Shown one piece after another: positions 37,983-46,369 of a stretch of DNA of 64,000 nt. A program made the position numbers and the translations under genes. How positions within the stretch are numbered: position 1 is the first letter of the stretch; every line of letters begins with the position of its first letter. The notes below the pieces were generated by a model that did not search any database, was not told the origin of the DNA, and saw only the letters and a program-made list of their open reading frames with translations. Source of the DNA: Aquimarina sp. BL5 (GTDB lineage Bacteria > Bacteroidota > Bacteroidia > Flavobacteriales > Flavobacteriaceae). The stretch is from positions 5,928,501 through 5,992,500 of the forward strand of contig NZ_CP031963.1 in NCBI RefSeq assembly GCF_003443675.1, in the 5' to 3' direction.

Positions 37983-38021
37983 ATGACTACGGTTGCGTAG
38001 GGGTATGTGTGCCGTGGTCAT
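37983..38021 (+). promoter_or_regulatory. Structured leader or terminator with two exclusive hairpins
   Basis: ATGACTACGG (37983-37992) pairs with CCGTGGTCAT (38012-38021), with one G-U, and T-rich sequence follows (GTTTTTATGTTTT). The inner CTACG (37987-37991) can instead pair with CGTAG (37996-38000) through a GTTG loop. The two pairings share bases and cannot coexist. It may simply be the terminator of the aldo/keto reductase gene. No named riboswitch class is recognisable. Confidence 0.45.
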
Positions 38022-38069
38022 GTTTTTATGTTTTATCTGTATATGTTTGATTATCAAAAAACTGCATTT

Positions 38070-38104
38070 TTTGTTCTTTTTTTCGGATGAAAGTAGTTTA
38101 TTTG
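38070..38104 (+). promoter_or_regulatory. Probable promoter of the pilus-like operon
   Basis: A TTTG (38070-38073) lies 23 bp before TTTATTTG (38097-38104), a one-mismatch -7 box. The text running from it, TTTGCAAACCCTAAA (38101-38115), reappears exactly before the major prepilin gene (42059-42073). The ATG at 38127 follows 22 bp later. Confidence 0.5.
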
Positions 38105-38126
38105 CAAACCCTAAAATTTACCCAAA

Positions 38127-38846
38127 ATGAAATTATTATTTACACTGATTTTGCTATTCGGATCTACCCAGTATATCAACAAGGATATAACTAGAAAGGT
38201 TATTTCTGATGATGATTATAATTATACATTCTACGTTTCTAATAAGAATACATTAAGTTATCAAGATTTTAAAGAATATCATTGGTATAAAAGTGGAAAA
38301 ATTCATTCCTCTTTTGGAGGTGGTGATGGCCAAATTTTACACGGACACTATAATAAAACCTATAGAGGTAATGGAATTGCGGAACAAGGGGATTTTTATT
38401 ATGGCCTTAAGAATGATACCTGGAGGAACTGGTATGAAAATGGAAAAATAAAAAATATATCAAATTGGCAAAAAGGATTTCTTTCAGGAACTTATAATGA
38501 GTTTACAGAATCTGGTGTTTTATTAGTTAGTGGAAAATATAAAAACAATAAAAAGCATGGTAGGTGGATTAGTCATAATACCAATGATACGCTTTATTTC
38601 AAAAAAGGAGAAAAAGTAATTAAAGAAGCCGCTGAAGAAGAAATTGAGGATGATAAGAAGAAGGGTGTTATAGTAAAGACCAAAGACTTTTTTAAAGATA
38701 TTTTCAAGAAGAAAACACCTGAAGAAAAAGAGAAAGCTAAGAAGGAAAAAGAGATCCGAAAGCAAAAGAAAGAAATAGAGAAAAAACGTAAAGAGTTAGC
38801 AAAAAAGAAAGAAGCTAGTAAAAAGAACACTCCAAAAAAACAATAA
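38127..38846 (+). CDS. MORN/YwqK-type repeat protein with basic tail
   Basis: This 239-residue protein begins with a short hydrophobic stretch (about 2-14). MORN-variant repeats follow (EYHWYKSGKIH, GLKNDTWRNWYENGKIKN, GFLSGTYNEFTESGVLL, NKKHGRWISHN). The last 70 residues are an extremely Lys/Glu-rich helix (PEEKEKAKKEKEIRKQKKEIE type). The repeats form beta-hairpin ladders for protein or membrane contact. Databases often call this family an antitoxin; nothing here supports that. It leads the pilus-like operon, 4 bp before the next gene. Confidence 0.75.
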   Translation: MKLLFTLILLFGSTQYINKDITRKVISDDDYNYTFYVSNKNTLSYQDFKEYHWYKSGKIHSSFGGGDGQILHGHYNKTYRGNGIAEQGDFYYGLKNDTWRNWYENGKIKNISNWQKGFLSGTYNEFTESGVLLVSGKYKNNKKHGRWISHNTNDTLYFKKGEKVIKEAAEEEIEDDKKKGVIVKTKDFFKDIFKKKTPEEKEKAKKEKEIRKQKKEIEKKRKELAKKKEASKKNTPKKQ

Positions 38847-38850
38847 GTAA

Positions 38851-40083
38851 ATGCTAAAAGCGGGTTCTTTATTATATGCTATTTACGTTTGTCTGATTAT
38901 TGCTATTCTCAGTGGTGGACTTATATACGTCTTCACAATCAATAAAACTCTAGCAACCAGACAATCTGTAAAAGAACAGCTTATAGATCGTTGTTCTTCT
39001 TGTTTTGATTACTTTTTGTCGAATTCCACATCATTGGGTAAAACAAATACGCAACAAGTCGATTTATTTAATGATGGATTAATATGCGAATTCACAAAAG
39101 AAAGATGGGGGATGTATTCTAAATTATTGGGAAAGGCTTTTTTCAAAAAAGATACAATTGATAGAAATTATATAATTGGAGAAGTTGTTGATTCGAATCC
39201 ATTAGCACTATATCTATGTGATTTTGGAGAGGAACTTAAAATTTCAGGGATTACTAAGATCAAGGGAAATGTAAGACTCCCAAAAAAAAGATATAAAGTG
39301 GTAAATATTTTAGGTAATCAACAAGCCAATAATCCAAAACTGGAAGGGAATATTACCGTTTCTTCTCAAAATTTACCTAAAATAATTTCTCCCAAATTAG
39401 AATACCCAAATAACACTATAGAAACGACCTTGTCCAAGTTAAAGGAAAACCAACCAATCTTTCGCGGATTCGACCAGAAAACCGCTATAGTTTATTTGGA
39501 CAAAGGAGAATCATTGGATAGATTGAATATAAAAGGCAATTTTATTATTAAATCTTTAGATACCATTCGTATTGATGATACAACAAAAATTGAAGATGTT
39601 ATTATTCAAGCACCAAAAGTAGTGCTGGAAGAAGGTTTTGAAGGAAGTTTACAAATTTATGCAGATAAAGGAGTTGAAATAGAATCGGATGTCAAATTAA
39701 GATATCCATCTTGTATTGTAATAGAGGCTTCTACAAGAGACTATAAAAAGAAAATTAACATAGCCGAAGATGTAGAGATTTATGGTGGAATTGTAATCAA
39801 TGGATCGAGTTTTAGAGAAAAGCAAAATAACTTTGTTTCCATTGATGAAAACTCTTTAGTTGTAGGAGATGTTTACTGTAATGGTATCATGGAATTAAAG
39901 GGGAGTATTATAGGTTCTTTGTATACACATAAGTTACAATTAGAAACTAGAAGTTCTAAGTATGCTGATGTTATCTTAAACGGTGTAATCGATGCTACAG
40001 AATTACCAAATAACTTTGTAAGATTACCATTATTTGGAAATACGGGAGAAAATAGACTTGAAAGAATTAAAAACATACAATAA
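38851..40083 (+). CDS. Pilin-like N-terminus fused to bactofilin-like beta-helix (GspK/PilX position)
   Basis: This 410-residue protein begins KAGSLLYAIYVCLIIAILSG, a pilin-style N-terminal helix without Glu5, as in GspK/PilX. After about 100 residues with a CSSC pair, the rest is made of short regular strands reminiscent of a polymer-forming beta-helix, e.g. VVLEEGFEGSLQIYADKGVEI, INIAEDVEIYGGIVI and VVGDVYCNGIMELKGSIIGSL. Its place before the minor prepilins is where GspK or PilX-like genes lie. The combination with a bactofilin-like body is unusual. Function is inferred: tip or assembly-platform component. Its end overlaps the next gene. Confidence 0.6.
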   Translation: MLKAGSLLYAIYVCLIIAILSGGLIYVFTINKTLATRQSVKEQLIDRCSSCFDYFLSNSTSLGKTNTQQVDLFNDGLICEFTKERWGMYSKLLGKAFFKKDTIDRNYIIGEVVDSNPLALYLCDFGEELKISGITKIKGNVRLPKKRYKVVNILGNQQANNPKLEGNITVSSQNLPKIISPKLEYPNNTIETTLSKLKENQPIFRGFDQKTAIVYLDKGESLDRLNIKGNFIIKSLDTIRIDDTTKIEDVIIQAPKVVLEEGFEGSLQIYADKGVEIESDVKLRYPSCIVIEASTRDYKKKINIAEDVEIYGGIVINGSSFREKQNNFVSIDENSLVVGDVYCNGIMELKGSIIGSLYTHKLQLETRSSKYADVILNGVIDATELPNNFVRLPLFGNTGENRLERIKNIQ

Positions 40084-40426
40084 ATATTTCCTTAAAGGAA
40101 GTTCATTAATTGAATCGGTAATAGCCATTTCGATTATAGCTACTTGTTTATTAGTAGCGATTAGGTTGTATGCTGCCGTTTTAAATAGCAGCTCGTCTTT
40201 GAGTTCTTATAAAATAAAATTTAAAGTAGCAGAATTATATAATGACGCTAAAATAACTAGTGATTTTGATGATGAATTATATGAATTTGAAACATATTCC
40301 ATTCAAAAGAAAGTTGAAGATTTTCAAAGTAAAAAGGAGTTGAAGAATGTAAAATATATAGTACGAACAGCTTCAGATACTATTGTATATAACTATTTGT
40401 TAGCCAATAAAAAAAGCAATGAGTAA
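40034..40426 (+). CDS. Minor type IV prepilin-like protein (GspI/PilV-like)
   Basis: This 130-residue protein has a prepilin signature: leader ending in LKG, cleavage before SSLIESVIAISIIATCLL, with Glu at mature position 5 and a long hydrophobic helix. The short C-terminal globular part includes repeated charged segments. The ATG at 40034 lies inside the previous gene (50-bp overlap). A TTG at 40058 would reduce the overlap and still give a short leader. It overlaps the next prepilin gene by 8 bp. Confidence 0.82.
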   Translation: MEIREKIDLKELKTYNKYFLKGSSLIESVIAISIIATCLLVAIRLYAAVLNSSSSLSSYKIKFKVAELYNDAKITSDFDDELYEFETYSIQKKVEDFQSKKELKNVKYIVRTASDTIVYNYLLANKKSNE

Positions 40427-40883
40427 GGTAAGAGCATTTACCATTTTAGAAATGTTAATTAACCTGACTATTATGTCAATCATAATGGGGTTAATATATT
40501 TTGCATATGCCTCATTTGTAAAACAGGTAATAAATTACCAAGTTTCTATAGATGAACAAAATGAATTGACAACAAGTTATGTACAACTAAGAACCGATTT
40601 TTTTAATGCAGAGAGGATTGTAAAATCTTATAAAGGATTTAAAGTGATTCCTTATAATAATAAAGAAATAGAATATAAAATTACTGATAAATATCTTATT
40701 AGAAGACAAGTTCATATGCTAGATACCTTGTCTATAAATAAGCTTACGATTTCGTCTGATTTTAATATCATTACGAAAGAAGATCTTATTACTAAAATGA
40801 TCGTAGAAACGACATTATTTAATGAACCAATAGAGTTTGTAATTGCTAAAGATTATGCTCCTAATCTTAAACTGAAATTGTAA
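40419..40883 (+). CDS. Minor type IV prepilin-like protein (GspJ/PilW-like)
   Basis: This 154-residue protein has leader MSKVRA, then the FTILEMLINLTIMSIIMGLIYF helix in which Glu is mature residue 5. Position -1 is Ala instead of the usual Gly, also accepted by prepilin peptidases. The globular part (QLRTDFFNAERIVKSYKG) has the disulfide-free GspJ-like layout. Its stop overlaps the gspF start by one base (TAATG), so the genes are translationally coupled. Confidence 0.85.
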   Translation: MSKVRAFTILEMLINLTIMSIIMGLIYFAYASFVKQVINYQVSIDEQNELTTSYVQLRTDFFNAERIVKSYKGFKVIPYNNKEIEYKITDKYLIRRQVHMLDTLSINKLTISSDFNIITKEDLITKMIVETTLFNEPIEFVIAKDYAPNLKLKL

Positions 40884-42025
40884 TGGGAATTGATATAAGT
40901 AAAATTCATAAAAACACTAATGTTAAGACAGATAATAAATCATCATCTGTTGGAGATTTTTTTAGTCAAGAATTGAGTTTTTCCAAAAAAATCGGAGCAA
41001 AGGAAAAAGTAGTGTTGTATAAGGATTTATCTACACTGCTTAATGCAGGTGTAGATTTCAAAACAGCACTTGAAATATTAGCGAATCAGCAGAAAAAGAA
41101 ATACCTAAAAGAATTGATTTTGGAATTAAAATCCAAAATTGTAAAAGGAAAAAGCTTTTATGAGGCTCTAGAAGATACAGGGCTTTTTTCTTCATACGAG
41201 TATTTCAGTATCAAGATAGGTGAGGAGACTAAAAAATTAGATACTGTTCTGTTGGAGCTACATAAATATTTTAAACGTCAGATTAAATTAAGAAAACAAA
41301 TTATCTCAGTGATTACATATCCGTCATTTGTTTTAGTATTGACTGTTGGTGTTCTATACTTTATGTTGACCTATGTAGTTCCAATGTTTAAATCCGTATT
41401 TAATCAATTCGATGGAGATCTTCCAGCATTGACAGAAAATATTATTGTATTGTCGGAAAAGTTCCCGACCATATTTGTAGGCATATTGGTTGTTGTTATA
41501 ACTAGTATGTTTTTATTTAAAATATATGGACAGAATCCTTCATTTAGAAATATAAAATCAAAAATCATTTTAAAAATTCCTTTTTTTGGAAAACTAGTTA
41601 AGATGGTATATCTGGCAAGGTATTGTCAGTTTTTAGATTTACTATTGACTTCAAAAACTTCATTAACCGAATCGTTGGATATGGTGAAAAAGATGATTGG
41701 TTTTTATCCAATAGAATCATCAATTGATCCTATTAGGAATGACGTAATTAAAGGAATCCCTTTTGCGGCGGCTATGAAAAAACATAAGATTTATGAATAT
41801 AAATTAATTTCTATGGTAGAAGTGGCAGAAGAAATTAATGAATTAGACACTATGTTTTCTAGACTGGCGGATGAATATGATGAAGAAGTAGAGCATAAGA
41901 CTAAAATGATCGGAGTAGTCTTAGAACCATTGATAATTATTGTCATTGGTCTAATCGTTGGTTTAATAATGGTAGCAATGTATGCACCAATGTTTGATCT
42001 GAGTAAAATAATAAATGGAAATTAA
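40883..42025 (+). CDS. gspF: Inner-membrane platform protein GspF/PilC
   Basis: This 380-residue polytopic protein has two T2SSF domains (about 32-155 and 235-360), each a four-helix bundle (KDLSTLLNAGVDFKTALEIL and YLARYCQFLDLLLTSKTSLTESL). They are joined by helices around 140-180 (VITYPSFVLVLTVGVLYFML) and followed by a final membrane helix (PLIIIVIGLIVGLIMVAMY). It is the rotor or platform that couples ATPase motion to pilin polymerisation. The start overlaps the preceding stop by one base. Confidence 0.96.
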   Translation: MGIDISKIHKNTNVKTDNKSSSVGDFFSQELSFSKKIGAKEKVVLYKDLSTLLNAGVDFKTALEILANQQKKKYLKELILELKSKIVKGKSFYEALEDTGLFSSYEYFSIKIGEETKKLDTVLLELHKYFKRQIKLRKQIISVITYPSFVLVLTVGVLYFMLTYVVPMFKSVFNQFDGDLPALTENIIVLSEKFPTIFVGILVVVITSMFLFKIYGQNPSFRNIKSKIILKIPFFGKLVKMVYLARYCQFLDLLLTSKTSLTESLDMVKKMIGFYPIESSIDPIRNDVIKGIPFAAAMKKHKIYEYKLISMVEVAEEINELDTMFSRLADEYDEEVEHKTKMIGVVLEPLIIIVIGLIVGLIMVAMYAPMFDLSKIINGN

Positions 42026-42036
42026 AAAATTTAGAT

Positions 42037-42062
42037 TTTGTTAACACAATTTAATACTTTTG
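42037..42062 (+). promoter_or_regulatory. Likely internal promoter for the major prepilin
   Basis: TACTTTTG (42055-42062) matches TAnnTTTG exactly. The following CAAACCCTAAA extends a 15-base identity with the operon promoter region (38101-38115). A TTTG at 42037-42040 is a possible -33 box, but the 14-bp spacer is short. This 57-bp gap is the widest between any two genes of the machine. Confidence 0.5.
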
Positions 42063-42082
42063 CAAACCCTAAATCGATCTTA

Positions 42083-42523
42083 ATGAACTCATTAAGATTA
42101 CATAAAAAACCTATGAAACGCAAAAACAACTGGTATGCTGCGGCATATTCTATGACAGAGATATTGATTGTACTTTGTATTATCGGTATTTTACTCTTAA
42201 TGGTACTTCCTAGTCAGACTTCTGTAATTACACAAGCTAAATCTATAGAAGCACAGAGTATGTTAAACCATTTATATGGATTAGAGAAAAACTACTTTTT
42301 TAGACATTCTAAATATACAGCTGATTTTGATGAACTAGGTTTTGAACCTGCACTAACTATTGAACAGGGTGGGCAAGCAGTGTATAGAATTGAAATCATA
42401 GAAGCTACTACGAACTCATTCAAGGCTTCCGCTACTTCTTTATCTGATTTTGATGATGATGGTAATTATAACACCTGGGAGATCGATCAGAAAAAGACAT
42501 TGAAAGAAACAGTTAAAGATTAA
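42083..42523 (+). CDS. gspG: Major prepilin-like protein (GspG/PilA)
   Basis: The protein has 146 residues from the ATG at 42083; an ATG at 42113 and a TTG at 42038 are also open, and the promoter box argues against the TTG. Numbering from 42113, the leader MKRKNNWYAAA is cleaved before YSMTEILIVLCIIGILLLMV, with Glu at mature position 5. A C-terminal loop, DFDDDGNYNTWE (112-123), has the spacing of an EF-hand calcium loop. Calcium binding also stabilises GspG-type pilins, though at other residues. It carries its own likely promoter, fitting an abundant structural subunit. Confidence 0.88.
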   Translation: MNSLRLHKKPMKRKNNWYAAAYSMTEILIVLCIIGILLLMVLPSQTSVITQAKSIEAQSMLNHLYGLEKNYFFRHSKYTADFDELGFEPALTIEQGGQAVYRIEIIEATTNSFKASATSLSDFDDDGNYNTWEIDQKKTLKETVKD

Positions 42524-42527
42524 CTCG

Positions 42528-43016
42528 TTGGATACTGTTATTCTAATAATCATAATACTATTACTTACGTTGGTATTTATTCAAGACTTAAAGCTTAGAG
42601 CTATTCATATATTATTGCCAATTTTTATTTTAATTTTTGGGTTGATATCTTATTTTAATAATGGATATAGTCCAATTGGTCTGGTATATAGTTTGGCTTT
42701 TCTGATCATTACCTTTGGTGGTTTGTATTTGTATTTATCTGCTAAAAATAGAAGACTGACCAATCCTTTCAAGAAGAATATGGGATTAGGAGATGTGTTA
42801 TTCTTTGTTGCTGTAATTCCTTTTTTCTCTTCTTACAATTATATCTTGTTTTTTATAACTGGGATGTTGTTTTCGATACTAGGGTTTTTAGTGATCAAAC
42901 TAGTTGTTAAAACTGATTTAGTACCCTTAGCGGGACTATTAGCATTGTATTTAATTCTACTCAAAGTCGGAAGTTATATTTCAGGTTTTGATGTTTTCTT
43001 TACTAATTTTTTATGA
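42528..43016 (+). CDS. Prepilin peptidase, peptidase domain only
   Basis: This 162-residue membrane protein starts at TTG. It has the two catalytic aspartates of type IV prepilin peptidases: D20 in FIQDLKLRAI and D89 in MGLGDVLFF, the GxGD motif. Several transmembrane helices surround them. The N-terminal methyltransferase domain of PilD/GspO is missing, so it resembles TadV/FlaK-type minimal peptidases; whether mature pilins are N-methylated is open. It starts 5 bp after the major prepilin stop and overlaps the ATPase start by 4 bp. Confidence 0.88.
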   Translation: MDTVILIIIILLLTLVFIQDLKLRAIHILLPIFILIFGLISYFNNGYSPIGLVYSLAFLIITFGGLYLYLSAKNRRLTNPFKKNMGLGDVLFFVAVIPFFSSYNYILFFITGMLFSILGFLVIKLVVKTDLVPLAGLLALYLILLKVGSYISGFDVFFTNFL

Positions 43017-44443
43017 ATATGGATATAGCTAAAGAAATTACATTGACCACGGAGGAGCAACAAATTATTAATACAGATTTGGCTCATAATTACCAGATTG
43101 TTCCGAAAGAAGATAAAGGAAATAGTACTAGTTTTTATATATCCGAAACAGTTGCAAAAGACCCTATTAAGGAGGAGTTAGAATTAATCATGGGTAAAAA
43201 GGTAGAATTATACCCGGTTTCTGCTGATACCATTAATAGAGCCTTGATTTTATATTATAGAACAGGTAATACTAATAATACTCAAAACACCGCTAAATCA
43301 GAAAATTTCAGATCAACATCTCAAGATTTTTTAGAAGAACTGATTTTCGAAGCAAAAGCAATAGGAAGTAGTGATATTCATTTTGAAGTATTTAAAGATG
43401 AAGCTAGAATTCGTTATCGCATCGATGGAAAACTTACTGAGAAATATAAAATAGAAAAAGAAAATTACCTCGAATTAGTTAATAAGATTAAGATCAAATC
43501 AAATCTTGATATTACTGAGAAAAGATTACCACAAGATGGTCGTATTAACTACGATGAATTTGATATTAGGGTTTCTATTCTACCCACATTACATGGCGAA
43601 AAAATTGTGATGCGTATTCTAGGAAGAGATACAGCGCATCTTAGTATGGACAAGCTAGGAATGGAGCAGAAAGAAAAAGAACTGTATCAAGAAGCACTAA
43701 AAGCATCTAAAGGAATTATACTGATTAGTGGTCCGACAGGTTCTGGTAAAACAACTACTTTATATGCTAGTTTAAAAGAATTAAATAAAATTACCAGTAA
43801 CATAGTCACGGTAGAAGACCCAATTGAATATACGTTAAAAGGAATTAATCAAGTACAGCTTAGAGAAGATATTGGATTAACGTTTACCAGTGCACTTAAG
43901 ACATTCCTAAGACAAGACCCTGATATTATTATGCTAGGTGAGATCAGAGACGGAGCTACTGCGGAGATGGCAATTAGGGCAAGTCTAACAGGACATTTAG
44001 TATTATCTACGATTCATACCAATTCTGCTTTAGGAACAATTTCCAGGTTAATTGATATGGGAGTACCAGCCTTTCTTATTGCAGAAACACTAAAAATCTC
44101 TGTAGCGCAGCGATTGGTAAGAAAATTATGTGATTCTTGTAAAGAACATTCGGTTTTACAAGGCGATGAATATAAGAATGATGCTTTTATTGGTCTAGAA
44201 GAGCATTGGGTTGCTAAAGGATGTGAACATTGTCATTATACAGGCTATAAGGGAAGAACGGCAATTTATGAGATCATACCTATTGATAATGTATTAACTC
44301 AAGAAATAAAGAAAAATTCAACAAATCTGGAAGAATCCATTTCAGGTTATGCAGAATCGAACTTGTCGGGGAAAGCAATTCGATTAGTAAAAAATGGAAT
44401 AACATCAATTGAGGAGGTATACTCAATTATTATAGAAAAATAA
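43013..44443 (+). CDS. gspE: GspE/PilB-family assembly ATPase
   Basis: This 476-residue hexameric ATPase has an N-terminal adaptor (about 1-90, shorter than in PilB), then the N2 domain starting SSDIHFEVFKDEARIRYRIDG. Walker A is GPTGSGKTT (240-248), the Asp box is TVEDPIEY, Walker B is DPDIIMLGEIRD (302-313), and the His box is HTNSAL. A zinc tetracysteine is at C373, C376, C404 and C407. The presence of the tetracysteine marks an assembly ATPase, not a PilT retraction ATPase. It overlaps the peptidase gene by four bases; ATG at 43019 is an alternative start. Confidence 0.97.
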   Translation: MNMDIAKEITLTTEEQQIINTDLAHNYQIVPKEDKGNSTSFYISETVAKDPIKEELELIMGKKVELYPVSADTINRALILYYRTGNTNNTQNTAKSENFRSTSQDFLEELIFEAKAIGSSDIHFEVFKDEARIRYRIDGKLTEKYKIEKENYLELVNKIKIKSNLDITEKRLPQDGRINYDEFDIRVSILPTLHGEKIVMRILGRDTAHLSMDKLGMEQKEKELYQEALKASKGIILISGPTGSGKTTTLYASLKELNKITSNIVTVEDPIEYTLKGINQVQLREDIGLTFTSALKTFLRQDPDIIMLGEIRDGATAEMAIRASLTGHLVLSTIHTNSALGTISRLIDMGVPAFLIAETLKISVAQRLVRKLCDSCKEHSVLQGDEYKNDAFIGLEEHWVAKGCEHCHYTGYKGRTAIYEIIPIDNVLTQEIKKNSTNLEESISGYAESNLSGKAIRLVKNGITSIEEVYSIIIEK

Positions 44444-44446
44444 AGA

Positions 44447-46369
44447 ATGATAAGGAAAATACTATTAATTAGCTGCCTCCTAGCTATCAATGTGTTGTGT
44501 GCTCAGAATACGCAAATGACGATTGAAGAAAAATTAGAAGAAATAGCCAAAACAAAGACTGGTTTAGAAGAAATCACCCAAATGGACGTTTCTGGCTTAA
44601 CCCTTTTTGAGATTATAACCTCATTAGGAGAAGAGCATAAACTTAATGTCGTCGCAGACCCAGGATTAAGTCAAATGGTGGTCAGTAACTTTTTTGATGT
44701 AAAAGTTAAAGACGTTTTTCTTTTTCTAATCAGAAAATATGATCTGGAAGTAGAGTTTATGAATAATATCATTGTTTTTAAACAACGAGAAATAATTAAA
44801 GAAATACCAAAGCCAAAGCCTAAAAAAGAGTTAGATATCAGGTATAATAAACAAAATGATTTTCTATCTGTAAAACTTAAAAATGATTCTTTACCAGCTG
44901 TAGCAGCAAAGATTACAGAATTAGCGAATAAGAATATAGTTTTGGCGCCAGATGTTAAAAACATGAATGTTTCGGCCTATATTATTAATCGCCCTTTTGA
45001 TCAAGTAGTTGATATGATTGCTAAATCTAATCAGCTGATTGCAGAAAAAGATGATAATGGTTTTTATTTTTTATCAAAGGATATAGAAATTCAAGATTCT
45101 GAAAATAAAGGCAATAGAAACAGTAGGAGAAGAAGATCATCTTCTAGGGCTTCTACTAAAAATGTGGTCGGAGATCTAGAAATTACATTAAATGATAATG
45201 GATATTTAAATATAAAAGCATTTGATGCAAGTGCCACTGAAATCATATCAAGAGCGGCAGAATTATTAAAATTGGGTTATACCATGTATGACAAACCTGA
45301 TGAAATAGTAACGACTATTTTCTCTGAAGAAATTGATTTTGATAGCTTATTAAAGCATATGTTTAGAGGGAAAAAATTTGCTGTTAACAAATCAGATGAA
45401 TTTTACTTAATAGGAAAAGAAACAACAGCTGGTTTAAGAGCAACAGAGTTAATCCAATTAGAGAATAGAACTATTGAATCTGTTTTAGCTACATTACCTA
45501 AATCCTTAACTCAGGATGTAGAAATTCAGGAATTCGTAGAGCTTAATGGAATGCTGGTGTCAGGATCAAAACCTGTAATCATCGAATTACAACAAGTTAT
45601 TAGAAAATTAGATAAAGTTGTACCGTTAGTACAGATAGAAGTACTTGTTGTTCAGTATAATAAATCCTATGATATACAGACTGGATTACAAGCAATTCTT
45701 GGCGATGGATCCGAAGAAGTAGTAACGCAAGGAGTCATTTTTCCTAGTACAGATGTTACTGTAAATTCAGGGACTATAAATCAATTGATAGATGCTTTTA
45801 ATGGATTAGGAATTATTAACATTGGTAAAGTAACTAAAAACTTCTATGCCAATCTAAGCGCTTTAGAAAACAATTCTATTGTTAACCTAAAATCTACACC
45901 GAAGATAGCCACATTAAGCGGACACGAAGCGAGTATTTCTATAGGAGAAACCGATTATTATTTTGAGCAAACCAACAGATTGATTAATACAGGAGTCAAT
46001 GATAATATTCTACAATCTGGTCAATGGAAACCAACGGAAGCAAATTTAAGTGTAAACATAAAACCTTTTGTCTCTCTTGATGAGCACGTAACTCTAGAGG
46101 TTTCTGTAGAAAAAAGTGCCTTTTTGGGTAGAGCAGGAGAGAACGCACCACCTAGTAAGTCTACACAGAAATTCGAATCACTGATTAGAGTTCGGAATAA
46201 CGAAATGATATTGTTAGGAGGATTGGATGAATTAGAGAGAGAGAATTCTGGTAGTGGTACTCCAGTACTATCTAGAATACCAATTATCAAATGGTTTTTT
46301 AGTAGTAAAAGAAAGGCCAGAGATAAATCTAAATTACACGTTTTTATTAAGCCAACCGTAATCTACTAA
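44447..46369 (+). CDS. gspD: Outer-membrane secretin GspD/PilQ-like
   Basis: This 640-residue protein has a signal peptide (1-19, LCAQ). N-terminal N0/N1-like modules follow (about 40-110 and 130-210, with LFEIITSLGEEHKLNVVADPG). An Arg/Ser-rich linker (NRNSRRRRSSSRAS) comes next, then another module. The secretin barrel (about 395-640) carries PLVQIEVLVVQ, SIVNLKSTPKIATLSGHEAS and TPVLSRIPIIKWFFSSK, the classical secretin end. It would form the outer-membrane gate for the pilus or pseudopilus. It starts 3 bp after gspE and ends in a one-base overlap with the next gene. No S-domain is apparent at the end. Confidence 0.94.
   Translation: MIRKILLISCLLAINVLCAQNTQMTIEEKLEEIAKTKTGLEEITQMDVSGLTLFEIITSLGEEHKLNVVADPGLSQMVVSNFFDVKVKDVFLFLIRKYDLEVEFMNNIIVFKQREIIKEIPKPKPKKELDIRYNKQNDFLSVKLKNDSLPAVAAKITELANKNIVLAPDVKNMNVSAYIINRPFDQVVDMIAKSNQLIAEKDDNGFYFLSKDIEIQDSENKGNRNSRRRRSSSRASTKNVVGDLEITLNDNGYLNIKAFDASATEIISRAAELLKLGYTMYDKPDEIVTTIFSEEIDFDSLLKHMFRGKKFAVNKSDEFYLIGKETTAGLRATELIQLENRTIESVLATLPKSLTQDVEIQEFVELNGMLVSGSKPVIIELQQVIRKLDKVVPLVQIEVLVVQYNKSYDIQTGLQAILGDGSEEVVTQGVIFPSTDVTVNSGTINQLIDAFNGLGIINIGKVTKNFYANLSALENNSIVNLKSTPKIATLSGHEASISIGETDYYFEQTNRLINTGVNDNILQSGQWKPTEANLSVNIKPFVSLDEHVTLEVSVEKSAFLGRAGENAPPSKSTQKFESLIRVRNNEMILLGGLDELERENSGSGTPVLSRIPIIKWFFSSKRKARDKSKLHVFIKPTVIY

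Larger units (their letters stand above)
37733..38126. other. Intergenic gap upstream of the pilus-like operon
   Basis: The gap has no gene. It holds a GC-richer hairpin at 37983-38021 (listed separately) and a likely promoter at 38070-38104. Upstream of the hairpin the sequence is featureless and AT-rich. Confidence 0.6.

Noticed and set aside
38127..38846. YwqK-type antitoxin of a toxin-antitoxin pair
   Set aside because: The label comes from family naming of MORN repeats; no toxin gene is adjacent and it sits in the pilus-like operon.
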